From the NCBI GenBank assembly GCA_051208045.1, contig JBPJFY010000008.1:109074-173073 (forward strand): a stretch of DNA of 64,000 nucleotides, read 5' to 3'. The position numbers were made by a program, and so were the translations under genes. The DNA is from LZORAL124-50-18 sp051208045 (GTDB taxonomy: Bacteria; Pseudomonadota; Gammaproteobacteria; Pseudomonadales; Oleiphilaceae). The notes under the pieces are model-generated. The model did no database searches, was not told the origin of the DNA, and saw only the letters and a list, made by a program, of their open reading frames with translations. Shown here one piece after another: positions 34,322 through 43,096 of this stretch (position 1 is the first letter of the stretch; each line of letters opens with the position of its first letter).

Positions 34322-35569
34322 ATGAATTTGAAGCGTAATTTTATTATTCTGTTACTCGTGCTCGTGGCAAGCTCCTTTGTCAGCTCCCTGATGATTGAAG
34401 ATACGGGCTACGTGCGGATTTCGTACCTGAATTACCTGATTGAAACCAGCCTGTGGTTTGCTTCCTTTGTACTGTTGCTGTTTCTGCTCTTTCTCTACCT
34501 GGTGGGCTTTCTGTTTCGCCGCGTGGTGGGCACCGGGTCCGTGTTTAGCAGCTGGGCACGAAATCGCAGCCACCGAATTTCACAAAAGCGCACCCAGCAG
34601 GGCATGGTGCAACTGGCGGAGGGGGATTGGCGAAAAGCGCATCGCTTTCTCACCTATGCTGCAAAACATTCCGAGGCCCCACTGGTCAATTATCTGACCG
34701 CTGCTCAGGCGGCCAGCGCGATGGGGAATGTGGATGAAGCGGAGTCGTTATTGAACAAGGCGCGGGAATCGTCACCCGAAGAAGAGCTGGCCATTGGATT
34801 GACGCAGGCCAGGCTGTTGCTGGACGCCGCACAATTCGAGCGCGCTCTGGAAGGGTTGACGCGACTGCGCAAAAGCGTTCCCGGGCATGCCCAGGTATTG
34901 CGGTTGTTGATGCGCGCCTGCGAAGGCACGGGTGACTGGACCCAGCTTACGCAGATTGCTGCAGATGCCCGGCAGCGCAATGTGATTCCCGACGAAGAGA
35001 TCAGGACTTTCGAGCGATTGGCCTGGGTGGGGTTGTTGGAGCAGACGGGAGATGAAATCAAGCGTTTGGAAGGGGCGAGTCGCAGCCTGGCGCCCTTGGA
35101 GGCGGTGTGGAATCGCCTGCCGTCAAATTTAAGCCACAACTCTCGGGTGATCGAAGCCTATGCTGGGCAGCTCATTCGGTTTGGCGAGTTGAATCGCTCG
35201 GAAGAGGTCTTGAGGAAAGCGCTGAATCAGAATTGGGATGCCGGCTTGTTGAGCATGTATGGCCGAACGGCGGCGAAGAGTGTGACAGATCAACTCGAAA
35301 CGGTGAAACAGTGGCTGGGCAAACACCCGGAGAATGCGCACCTGTTGTTGGCTGCCGGTCGAATTTCCCTGCGCATGCATGACTGGGAGGCGGCGCGTGG
35401 CTACTTTGAACAAAGCCTGTTGATTGAGAAACTGCCTGAGACAATGGGCGAACTTTGCCGATTGTACCTGCACTCAGGAAATCAGGAAAAAGGCAATCAA
35501 TTCCTCGCCGGTGGCGTGGTTGAACCCTTGAGATTGCCCGATCTGCCTATGCCCGGGGCGAGTAAATAG
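34322..35569 (+). CDS. hemY: HemY-like TPR membrane protein
   Basis: A 415-aa protein, 2 nt after hemX. Two N-terminal transmembrane helices (aa 5-25 and 42-64) are followed by tetratricopeptide-like helical pairs (MVQLAEGDWRKAHRFLTYAA, LLLAAGRISLRMHDWEAARG). This is the proteobacterial HemY of the hemCDXY cluster, not the protoporphyrinogen oxidase of the same name in Bacillus. A strong hairpin without a T-run (about 35590-35612) lies in the convergent spacer that follows. Confidence 0.92.
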   Translation: MNLKRNFIILLLVLVASSFVSSLMIEDTGYVRISYLNYLIETSLWFASFVLLLFLLFLYLVGFLFRRVVGTGSVFSSWARNRSHRISQKRTQQGMVQLAEGDWRKAHRFLTYAAKHSEAPLVNYLTAAQAASAMGNVDEAESLLNKARESSPEEELAIGLTQARLLLDAAQFERALEGLTRLRKSVPGHAQVLRLLMRACEGTGDWTQLTQIAADARQRNVIPDEEIRTFERLAWVGLLEQTGDEIKRLEGASRSLAPLEAVWNRLPSNLSHNSRVIEAYAGQLIRFGELNRSEEVLRKALNQNWDAGLLSMYGRTAAKSVTDQLETVKQWLGKHPENAHLLLAAGRISLRMHDWEAARGYFEQSLLIEKLPETMGELCRLYLHSGNQEKGNQFLAGGVVEPLRLPDLPMPGASK

Positions 35570-35644
35570 CGGGCGGTTGCATTAAGCTGGGCCGGCAGGG
35601 ATTGTGTCCTGCCAGCCCACGTCCTCTCCTACAGATTTTTCCCT

Positions 35645-36712
35645 TCACGCATTTCTGGGGGCGTACTCAAAAACGTCCGAGTAAAAATGATTTTCACTCA
35701 AGCCTCGCTCAACAAGGGCGTCCAGCGCTGTGTATACGAGGCCGGGTGAGCCACTGGCGTACACCCGTGTTTTTTGATCGCCCAGCGCGGCAATCACCTC
35801 TGCCTGCCGGAGTACTGACTCGACCAATTGGTCATGGTGGCCTGGCCAGGCATTTTCTTCCAGATCCGCATAGGAAGGGTGAAAGTGGAACTGATCATAC
35901 TGGCTCGCCCACGCTTGAGGCTCTTTTTGATCGTAGAGATCAACGGCCGACCTTCCCCCCCAAAACAGATGCATCGCGGCAATGTGGGGTGCGTGCTCGA
36001 ACAAATGTTCAATAATCGATTTCAGTTGCGCATAGCCGGTGCCGGCAGCAATGAAAAGGATCTGATAGCCCTGAAGAACGTCAGACGATTGCAGGGCGTC
36101 GGGTGATTGCCCCGGCCCTTCGCTCAATCTGTTCACGCAGGCCCGTCCGTGAGGCAGGGTTACCTTTACCACCGGGTTTTTTCTCAAATAATCGACAATC
36201 TGGGTCGCGGCTTCCCGCCCTTTGGGCGCTTCAATGTGTAGCTCCAGCCGCCGGCTGCCGGGTTGACTGGCAATGGAAAAATACGCGGGCTCCATGTCGG
36301 GCAGATTCAGGGAGAGGTATTGCCCGGGGCTGAATTCAGCCAGGGTGCCCGCCGGCGTGCGCAGGCGCACGCGGTGTACGTGCTCATTAAAGGGTTCGAT
36401 AGCCTCAATTTGGCAAGCGATGGTGTTCAACGCGATCTCCCGTTTGGGGTGAATGGTGGTCGTATTCAATATGGCGTCTGACTGCGCATACGATCGACAG
36501 AGCCGAATTTCCGAGCCCGGCAGTACCGATACGGGCTGACTCTTGTCCTGGATTGCCCCCTCCACCAGCGTGGCCTCGCAAATCCAGCAGACGCCGTTGC
36601 GGCAGCTGGCGGGGACTTTAAAACCTGCCCTTTCGGCTGCCTCCAGAAGCGTTTCGCCAACGGTACAGGGAAACTCATGGTTTTTCGGGTGAAGTGTAAT
36701 GGTATAACTCAT
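35645..36712 (-). CDS. Ferredoxin-type NAD(P)H-flavin reductase (Fre/AscD-like)
   Basis: A 355-aa protein from ATG 36712, overlapping the ubiD TGA (ATGA), so translationally coupled. The N-terminus is a plant-type [2Fe-2S] ferredoxin domain with ligands in CRNGVCWICEATLVEG and a fourth Cys in IRLCRSY. A ferredoxin-reductase module follows, with FAD-binding YFSIAS and NAD-binding FIAAGTGYAQLKSIIEHL. E. coli has fre next to ubiD; here the reductase carries an extra iron-sulfur domain as in pseudomonads. It may recycle reduced prenylated flavin for UbiD or act generally; the substrate is not proven. Confidence 0.88.
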   Translation of the reverse strand: MSYTITLHPKNHEFPCTVGETLLEAAERAGFKVPASCRNGVCWICEATLVEGAIQDKSQPVSVLPGSEIRLCRSYAQSDAILNTTTIHPKREIALNTIACQIEAIEPFNEHVHRVRLRTPAGTLAEFSPGQYLSLNLPDMEPAYFSIASQPGSRRLELHIEAPKGREAATQIVDYLRKNPVVKVTLPHGRACVNRLSEGPGQSPDALQSSDVLQGYQILFIAAGTGYAQLKSIIEHLFEHAPHIAAMHLFWGGRSAVDLYDQKEPQAWASQYDQFHFHPSYADLEENAWPGHHDQLVESVLRQAEVIAALGDQKTRVYASGSPGLVYTALDALVERGLSENHFYSDVFEYAPRNA

Positions 36713-38172
36713 AGATCCAACTGTTGCCACAGTGCATCCACGCGCGCCTTCACCTGGGCGTCCATCACAATGGGTCGACCCCATTCCCGGTCGGTTTCTC
36801 CGGGCCATTTGCTGGTTGCATCCATGCCCATTTTCGATCCCAGGCCGGAAACGGGCGAAGCGAAATCCAGGTAATCGATGGGGGTGTTTTCAATGAGCGT
36901 GGTATCCCGGGCCGGGTCCATCCGGGTCGTAATGGCCCAGATCACGTCATTCCAGTCCCGTGCATTAACGTCCTCGTCGACGACAATGACAAATTTGGTG
37001 TACATGAACTGGCGCAGGAAGGACCAAACAGCCATCATGACGCGCTTGGCATGTCCTGGGTACTGCTTTCGCATGGAAACCACGGCCATGCGGTAGGAGC
37101 AGCCTTCTGGCGGCAGGTAAAAGTCGACGATCTCCGGGAATTGCTTTTGCAATATGGGTACAAACACTTCATTGAGGGCCACGCCGAGTACCGCCGGTTC
37201 ATCGGGTGGGCGGCCGGTATAGGTGCTGTGGTAGATCGGGTTTTTCCGGTGTGTGATGCGTTCTACGGTGAATACGGGAAAGGTATCCACCTCATTGTAG
37301 TATCCGGTGTGGTCGCCGAAGGGGCCTTCCGGGGCTGTTTCACCGGGATACAGGTAGCCTTCAAGAATGAACTCCGCACTGGCGGGCACCTGCAGGTCAT
37401 GGAGACCGCACGGTGTCACTTCTGTTTTTTCACCGCGTAACAGCCCGGCAAATGCATACTCTGAGAGGGTGTCTGGTACGGGGGTCACGGCCCCGAGAAT
37501 CGTGGCCGGGTCCGCGCCTAGAGCCACCGCAACAGGGAAGGGCTCATTCGGGTGCTTGAGTTGCCAGTCACGAAAGTCGAGTGCGCCACCGCGGTGGGAC
37601 AGCCACCGCATGATGAGTTTGTTTCGTCCAATCAGCTGTTGCCGATAAATGCCCAGATTCTGCCGGGATTTCTCCGGACCACGGGTAATGACCAGTGGCC
37701 AGGTAACCAGTGGGCCGGCATCGCCCGGCCAACAGGTTTGAATAGGGAGTTGATACAAATCGACATCGTCTTTTTCGATGACGACCTCCTGGCACGGGGC
37801 GGAGCGCACTTCCTTGGGTGCCATATTCAGCACCTGCTTGAATATGGGGAGTTTGGACCAGGCGTCCCGCAAGCCTTTGGGGGGCTCCGGTTCTTTCAGA
37901 AATGCCAGCAGCTGCCCCACCTCGCGTAAACTGGCCACATCGTCTTTCCCCATGCCCATGGCGACTCGGCGGGGGGTGCCAAACAGATTCGCCAGCACCG
38001 GGATTGATTTGCCTTTAGGATTCTCAAACAGCAGTGCCGGGCCTTCAGCGCGCAGCGTCCGGTCACAGATCTCGGTCATTTCGAGGTAGGGATCTACTTC
38101 GAGGGAAATGCGTTTCAGTTCGCCGGATTTTTCCAGTTTTTCAATGAAGTCACGGAGATCGCGGTAACGCAT
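36709..38172 (-). CDS. ubiD: 4-hydroxy-3-polyprenylbenzoate decarboxylase
   Basis: A 487-aa protein of normal length. It decarboxylates polyprenyl-4-hydroxybenzoate in ubiquinone synthesis with prenylated FMN made by UbiX. Visible: the N-terminal MRYRDLRDFIEKLEKSGELK, the conserved region EAPEGPFGDHTGYYNEVDTF including the catalytic Glu/Arg area, and FVIVVDEDVNARDWNDVIWA. It lies downstream of rho and its terminator and overlaps the flavin reductase. Confidence 0.97.
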   Translation of the reverse strand: MRYRDLRDFIEKLEKSGELKRISLEVDPYLEMTEICDRTLRAEGPALLFENPKGKSIPVLANLFGTPRRVAMGMGKDDVASLREVGQLLAFLKEPEPPKGLRDAWSKLPIFKQVLNMAPKEVRSAPCQEVVIEKDDVDLYQLPIQTCWPGDAGPLVTWPLVITRGPEKSRQNLGIYRQQLIGRNKLIMRWLSHRGGALDFRDWQLKHPNEPFPVAVALGADPATILGAVTPVPDTLSEYAFAGLLRGEKTEVTPCGLHDLQVPASAEFILEGYLYPGETAPEGPFGDHTGYYNEVDTFPVFTVERITHRKNPIYHSTYTGRPPDEPAVLGVALNEVFVPILQKQFPEIVDFYLPPEGCSYRMAVVSMRKQYPGHAKRVMMAVWSFLRQFMYTKFVIVVDEDVNARDWNDVIWAITTRMDPARDTTLIENTPIDYLDFASPVSGLGSKMGMDATSKWPGETDREWGRPIVMDAQVKARVDALWQQLDL

Positions 38173-38200
38173 GCAGTGTCGCCTTGTTGCGTGGGTGGCT

Positions 38201-38231
38201 CAAAAAAGCCGATCTCTCGGGATCGGCTTTT
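38201..38231 (-). terminator. Intrinsic terminator after rho
   Basis: The 11-bp stem AAAAGCCGATC / GATCGGCTTTT (38204-38214, 38221-38231) with a six-base loop is followed on the minus strand by a T-run. It lies 43 bp after the rho stop and before ubiD. Confidence 0.85.
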
Positions 38232-38273
38232 GTCGGAGTATCACCTCGGGTTGATCATTCAACCGCGGGAGAT

Positions 38274-39536
38274 TTAACGCTTTTTCATTGCGTCGAAGAA
38301 GTTGTCATTGGTCTTGGTGTCTTTGAGTTTGTCTAACAGAAACTCAATGGCAGCCACGTCGTCTTCCATGGAGTGAAGAATCTTGCGCAAAATCCAAACG
38401 CGTTGCATTTCTTCTTCGCTCATCAACATTTCTTCGCGACGGGTACCGGAGCGGCGAATGTTGATCGCTGGATAGGTGCGTTTTTCCGCAATGCGGCGAT
38501 CCAGATGCACTTCCATGTTACCGGTGCCTTTGAATTCCTCGTAGATGACCTCATCCATTTTGGAGCCGGTATCAATCAGCGCGGTCGCAATAATTGTCAG
38601 GCTCCCGCCTTCTTCCACGTTACGGGCGGCACCGAAGAAGCGCTTCGGGCGCTCCAGCGCGTGGGCGTCTACACCACCGGTCAGTACCTTGCCGGAGGAC
38701 GGGATGATGGTGTTATATGCGCGCGCCAGACGTGTGATGGAGTCCAGCAGAATGACCACATCCTGCTTGTGCTCGACCAGGCGTTTGGCTTTTTCGATGA
38801 CCATTTCGGCGACCTGTACGTGGCGCGCCGGGGGTTCGTCAAAGGTACTGGCAACGACTTCACCACGTACGGAACGCTGCATTTCTGTTACTTCCTCAGG
38901 CCGCTCATCGATGAGCAAGACCATCAGATGGCATTCCGGATTGTTACGGGTGATGGACTGGGCGAAGTTCTGCAGCATCAGGGTTTTACCCGCTTTCGGC
39001 GGTGACACAATCAATCCGCGCTGACCTTTCCCCACCGGGGCGCACAAGTCCAGTACGCGGGACGACAGATCTTCCGTACTGCCGTTACCTGCTTCCAGTC
39101 GCAATCTTTCGTTAGGAAACAGAGGTGTGAGGTTTTCGAAGAGTACTTTGTTGCGGGAATTTTCAGGCTTGTCGAAGTTGATGCCGCTTACCTTCAACAG
39201 GGCAAAGTAACGCTCCCCATCTTTGGGCGGGCGGATTTTGCCGGAAATAGTGTCACCCGTCCGCAGGTTAAACCGGCGAATCTGACTGGGAGATACGTAA
39301 ATGTCATCCGGCCCGGCCAGGTAGGAACTGTCAGCGGAGCGGAGAAATCCGAAGCCGTCCTGCAGAATTTCAAGTACGCCATCCCCGTAGATGTCCTCGC
39401 CGCTTTTGGCGTGTTTTTTCAGAATGCCAAAAATGACGTCTTGCTTACGGGATCGAGCCAGGTTATCCAGCCCCATTTCATTGGCGATTTCCAGCAGTTC
39501 CTGGACAGATTTCTTTTTAAGCTCGGTAAGGTTCAT
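38274..39536 (-). CDS. rho: Transcription termination factor Rho
   Basis: A 420-aa protein, standard length. N-terminal Rho/SAP-like domain MNLTELKKKSVQELLEIANE, RNA-binding cold-shock-like domain (DGFGFLRSADSSYLAGPDDI), hexameric helicase core with Walker A SPPKAGKTLMLQNFA, Walker B VVILLDSITRLARAYN and the Q-loop/R-loop region IATALIDTGSKMDEV. It ends rho-dependent transcripts and often regulates itself. The 400-bp AT-rich leader upstream suits attenuation. trxA, a frequent upstream neighbour, is absent. Confidence 0.98.
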   Translation of the reverse strand: MNLTELKKKSVQELLEIANEMGLDNLARSRKQDVIFGILKKHAKSGEDIYGDGVLEILQDGFGFLRSADSSYLAGPDDIYVSPSQIRRFNLRTGDTISGKIRPPKDGERYFALLKVSGINFDKPENSRNKVLFENLTPLFPNERLRLEAGNGSTEDLSSRVLDLCAPVGKGQRGLIVSPPKAGKTLMLQNFAQSITRNNPECHLMVLLIDERPEEVTEMQRSVRGEVVASTFDEPPARHVQVAEMVIEKAKRLVEHKQDVVILLDSITRLARAYNTIIPSSGKVLTGGVDAHALERPKRFFGAARNVEEGGSLTIIATALIDTGSKMDEVIYEEFKGTGNMEVHLDRRIAEKRTYPAINIRRSGTRREEMLMSEEEMQRVWILRKILHSMEDDVAAIEFLLDKLKDTKTNDNFFDAMKKR

Positions 39537-39937
39537 AGATTTTCAAATAAATAAGAGGGGGTTTGAGGAAAAGCTTCCGCTGTGTTTGATAACGTTGTTG
39601 GTAACTTCAGAATCAAGAATTCAGAAATTTATTCGCTTACGACTGACTTTGAGACGGGAACGCAACACAAACGCACGAAGCCAACTCAATTGAGCACGCT
39701 AGAGCGTATTCAATGGTCGTACTCGAAAGATATGCTTTAAAACTGGATATTAAACTTTTGAGTGAACCCCAAAAGCGAGTTTGCAGTTTCTTTTGGTTAA
39801 TATAAGCGCAAGTATAACAAAGTTGCAAGAAAATACCATAAATAATCTGTTGGGTGTAGTTGAGCCTGAGATCGGTCAATTGCGTCGGGGTCTGCGTATG
39901 CTAGTATGCGCTTTATTTTCATCAAGGAACGCGCCTC
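39537..39937. promoter_or_regulatory. Divergent rho / moaB intergenic region
   Basis: A 401-bp AT-rich spacer. The part near rho (minus strand) probably forms its long 5' leader, consistent with autogenous control in other bacteria. Near moaB, TATGCT/TAGTAT sequences about 40 bp before the ATG are possible -10 elements and AAGGA serves as ribosome-binding site. I found no molybdenum-cofactor riboswitch consensus by eye. Short frames here are not protein-like. Confidence 0.4.
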
Positions 39938-40501
39938 ATGTCAGCAAGCACAGAATTCACGCCACTCAACATCGCGGTGTTGACGGTTTCCGACACTCGA
40001 TCTTTTGACAATGACACGTCTGGCCAGACGTTGGTGGATTGCCTGCAAAATGCCGGGCATGTGCTGCAAGATCGCCAACTCATCCCGGACGATGTGTACT
40101 TGATGCGTGCGGTGGTGTCTCGCTGGATTGCCGACAGCGGGATTCATGCGGTGTTGATTACCGGCGGCACCGGGTTCACCGACCGTGATTCCACGCCAGA
40201 AGCCATGCGGCCTCTGTTTGATAAAGAGGTGAAAGGCTTTGGGGAGTTGTTCCGTCAGGTCTCGTATGACGAGATTGGTTCGTCTACGATCCAGTCACGC
40301 GCGCTGGCGGGGCTCGCCAATCACACCGTGATTTTCTGTATGCCCGGATCGACGGGTGCCTGCCGAACGGCCTGGACCAAAGTGATTCAGGAGCAACTGG
40401 ACAGCCGTCACCGCCCCTGTAATTTTGTGGGTTTGCTGGTGAATAAGAAACAGCAGCATGATCTGTCCAATGTGAAACCCTTCTGTGAGTCACGCTCATG
40501 A
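39938..40501 (+). CDS. moaB: Molybdopterin adenylyltransferase-like protein MoaB
   Basis: A 187-aa protein with the MoaB/Mog fold: LNIAVLTVSDTRSFDNDTSG, VLITGGTGFTDRDSTPEAMR and IFCMPGSTGACRTAWTKVI. The family adenylylates molybdopterin before metal insertion. AAGGA precedes the ATG. First gene of moaB-moeA-moaD-moaE; its stop overlaps the moeA start (ATGA). Confidence 0.95.
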   Translation: MSASTEFTPLNIAVLTVSDTRSFDNDTSGQTLVDCLQNAGHVLQDRQLIPDDVYLMRAVVSRWIADSGIHAVLITGGTGFTDRDSTPEAMRPLFDKEVKGFGELFRQVSYDEIGSSTIQSRALAGLANHTVIFCMPGSTGACRTAWTKVIQEQLDSRHRPCNFVGLLVNKKQQHDLSNVKPFCESRS

Positions 40502-41802
40502 ACGCGGATGATCCAAACGCCACGATACCAACTAATAGCACTGATACACCAGCCAAAAGCACGGCTGCGCCAACAGACTGTTGCTCTCGCGGTCAATTGC
40601 AGAGCGTGGATGCTGTGCTGGCCTTTTTGCAGGAAGCGGCAGAGCGGACAGCCAGTGTCGAGCGCGTGCCATTGGCGGACGCGCTGGGCCGGGTTCTGGC
40701 TGAACCGGTGATCTCCGGTGTGCGGGTTCCGCCGTTTGATAACAGCGCAGTCGATGGTTATGCCGTGACTCTGGACTCCCTCAGCGGGGATGTTTACGAC
40801 GTTTCCCAGCGTATTCCGGCGGGATCTGCACCGGTCCCTCTGGTTGCCGGTACGATTGCACGAATTTTCACCGGGGCAGTGGTTCCGGAAAATGCAGATG
40901 CAGTGGTCATGCAGGAAGACTGTACTCAGGAGGGCGATCAGGTCAGATTGCCGGAACATATGAAGCGCGGTCAGAACATTCGTGCCGCTGGGCAGGACAT
41001 CGAGTTGGGGCAGGAAATTCTGGCGGTGGGGCGACAGCTGCGGCCCCAAGACCTGGGACTGATTGCCTCCATAGGGCAGGCCGAAGTGAGTGTATATAAG
41101 CCTGTTCGGGTGGGGATCCTGTCCACAGGGGATGAGCTGGTGGAGCCAGGCGGGCAATTGCAGCCGGGGCAAATTTACAACTCCAACCGCTTTCAATTGA
41201 AAGGGATGCTGGCAGCCTGCGGTTTTGAGGTAGTGGATTCAGGCATTGTGCCGGACACTTTTGAAGACACGGAAAACGCGTTTCGCACGCTCGCCGCGCA
41301 GTGTCAGGTTGTGATTACCACCGGTGGTGTCTCCGTGGGAGAAGAAGATTACGTCAAGGCGGTCATCTGCGCCCATGGTACACTGGATTTGTGGCGGTTG
41401 GCGATCAAACCGGGCAAACCGTTTGCTTACGGCCAGTTTGATGGAACGCCCGTATTGGGATTGCCGGGAAATCCGGGTGCGGTGTTTGTGACCTTTTGTA
41501 TTCTGGCTTTACCCTACCTGCGCAAAATGCAGGGGCTGCAGAGTCGGCCTCAGCCCGAGCTGCAGGTGCCTCTGAATTTTGCGGTGGCGAAACCCGGTAA
41601 GCGTCGCGAGTTCTTGCGGGTGCGGCTGGTGGAGCACGCAGGCGGGATGGCGTTGGAGCAATACCCGAACCAAAGTTCCGGCGTACTGAGTTCGGCGAGC
41701 TGGGGGGATGGATTTGCAGTGATACCTGAAAATACCGTGCTGGAGCCCGGTGCGTTGGTGCGTTATCTGCCGTTCAGTCAACTTTTTTCGCAAATGGTCT
41801 AG
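40498..41802 (+). CDS. moeA: Molybdopterin molybdenumtransferase
   Basis: A 434-aa protein. It inserts molybdate into adenylylated molybdopterin. Hallmarks: VPPFDNSAVDGYAV, ARIFTGAVVPENADAVVMQE, VGILSTGDELVEPG, the MoCF motif VITTGGVSVGEEDYVK and LPGNPGAVFVTF. The first 30 residues are a low-complexity Thr/Ala extension. Overlaps moaB by 4 nt. Confidence 0.97.
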   Translation: MNADDPNATIPTNSTDTPAKSTAAPTDCCSRGQLQSVDAVLAFLQEAAERTASVERVPLADALGRVLAEPVISGVRVPPFDNSAVDGYAVTLDSLSGDVYDVSQRIPAGSAPVPLVAGTIARIFTGAVVPENADAVVMQEDCTQEGDQVRLPEHMKRGQNIRAAGQDIELGQEILAVGRQLRPQDLGLIASIGQAEVSVYKPVRVGILSTGDELVEPGGQLQPGQIYNSNRFQLKGMLAACGFEVVDSGIVPDTFEDTENAFRTLAAQCQVVITTGGVSVGEEDYVKAVICAHGTLDLWRLAIKPGKPFAYGQFDGTPVLGLPGNPGAVFVTFCILALPYLRKMQGLQSRPQPELQVPLNFAVAKPGKRREFLRVRLVEHAGGMALEQYPNQSSGVLSSASWGDGFAVIPENTVLEPGALVRYLPFSQLFSQMV

Positions 41803-41810
41803 GTAAGTGT

Positions 41811-42059
41811 ATGAAAATTCTCTATTTTGCGAGCTTTCGGGAGCGTCTCGGGTGTGGCGAGGATGCTTGGGAAGAGGCGCAGTCTGTGGCATCCGTGCAA
41901 GATATTGTCGAACTCCTGGTGGCGCGTGGCGGCATGTGGCAGGAGGTGTTTGACGGCAGCCGCTTTCTGGTGTCTGTGAATCAGGAAATTGTTGGCCTGG
42001 ATGCGTCAGTCTCCCCGTCGGATGAAGTGGCGTTTTTCCCGCCCGTCACGGGAGGCTGA
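41811..42059 (+). CDS. moaD: Molybdopterin synthase sulfur carrier subunit
   Basis: An 82-aa ubiquitin-fold protein (MKILYFASFRERLG) ending in the required double glycine (FFPPVTGG), whose C-terminal thiocarboxylate donates sulfur to precursor Z. Eight nt after moeA, and 1 nt separates its stop from moaE. Confidence 0.96.
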   Translation: MKILYFASFRERLGCGEDAWEEAQSVASVQDIVELLVARGGMWQEVFDGSRFLVSVNQEIVGLDASVSPSDEVAFFPPVTGG

Positions 42060-42060
42060 C

Positions 42061-42504
42061 ATGATCCGCGTACAACAGGATGATTTTGATGTGAATGCCG
42101 AGTACGGGGCCCTGCGCGCACTCGGCGCAGATATCGGCGCGATCTGCTGTTTTACCGGCCTGGTACGAGAGTTTGGTGACCGAACGGACATCCGTGGCTT
42201 GTATCTTGAGCATTATCCGGGCATGACCGAAAAAGCGCTTGAAAAGATCGTTGACCAAGCCAAAGCAAAGTGGCCGCTCAAGGGCGTTACGGTGATTCAT
42301 CGTGTGGGTGAGCTGTTGCTGAGCGATCAAATTGTACTGGTCGCCGTGGCCAGTGCTCACAGGGAAGCCGCCTTTCAGGCGTGCCAATTCATCATGGATT
42401 ACCTCAAGGTTGATGCGCCGTTCTGGAAAAAAGAATTGACCGATGACGGCGCACACTGGGTGGAGCAAAAAGACACCGACTGCGACCGCGCTAAACACTG
42501 GTAG
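42061..42504 (+). CDS. moaE: Molybdopterin synthase catalytic subunit
   Basis: A 147-aa protein. Conserved GAICCFTGLVREFGD, LEHYPGMTEKALEKIV, and a catalytic Lys region in DAPFWKKELTDDGAHWVE. Forms the heterotetramer with MoaD. The start is ATG 42061. moaA and moaC are not in the window. The convergent sortase gene stops only 4 nt away, leaving no room for a separate terminator. Confidence 0.96.
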   Translation: MIRVQQDDFDVNAEYGALRALGADIGAICCFTGLVREFGDRTDIRGLYLEHYPGMTEKALEKIVDQAKAKWPLKGVTVIHRVGELLLSDQIVLVAVASAHREAAFQACQFIMDYLKVDAPFWKKELTDDGAHWVEQKDTDCDRAKHW

Positions 42505-42508
42505 TCAG

Positions 42509-43096
42509 TTAAATAATGGTAGTCCGTTCTTCTGCGGAGACCACATAACGCAATGGGCCCCCGGGGTCGATCGCATCAAACGGGTAGCAGGTGATCAGTT
42601 TCAAGTGGGTCCCTGCGTTGGTTTCCAGTATCAGTGACTCCTGGTTGCTGTCCACAATTGATACGCTGCGCACAACGAACGTGCGCCACTTCCCCTGTCG
42701 TGTTTGTAGCTGCAGCTCCGCTCCCTGTACGACCGATTGCAGTGCTTTAAAATGGGTATCTCTGTGGCCGGCAATGACGATGGTGCCTGTCTCTCCGGGC
42801 CTGGCGCCCTGCGGGTGCAGGCCCGGCCCAAACGCGAGAGAAGCACCCTCAATACCCGACAATACAATCATTGGCGGCTGGCTTCCCGGCAACGACAGGC
42901 GCGCAACCGGCTCCCAGTCTGCCCACGGCCAGGGTTTACCCAGTGGCTGATGGGGCGAGGCCAGTGAGGCTTCCCAGGTGTCCAGGATCAGCCATTGGGC
43001 AATCTGCGCCTTCACCGTGATCCAGTGGGCCGAGATCAGTAAGCCTACGCCCATCAGGAAGAGCGCGGCACTGAGTCGAGACAGACACCGGCTCAT
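42509..43096 (-). CDS. Class GN sortase of the marine proteobacterial dedicated sortase system
   Basis: A 195-aa membrane protein. An N-terminal transmembrane helix (LSAALFLMGVGLLISAHWIT) is followed by the sortase barrel with catalytic His in IVIAGHRDTHF, Cys in LKLITCYPFDAIDPGG and Arg in PLRYVV. Family knowledge: these Gram-negative sortases act on a single dedicated target encoded alongside. The ATG overlaps the target gene's stop (ATGA), so the two are translationally coupled. The longer in-frame start at 43168 would lie inside the target gene and is not used here. Confidence 0.93.
   Translation of the reverse strand: MSRCLSRLSAALFLMGVGLLISAHWITVKAQIAQWLILDTWEASLASPHQPLGKPWPWADWEPVARLSLPGSQPPMIVLSGIEGASLAFGPGLHPQGARPGETGTIVIAGHRDTHFKALQSVVQGAELQLQTRQGKWRTFVVRSVSIVDSNQESLILETNAGTHLKLITCYPFDAIDPGGPLRYVVSAEERTTII

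Noticed and set aside
36724..37440. 238-aa plus-strand frame opposite ubiD
   Set aside because: Antisense shadow of a strongly conserved gene.
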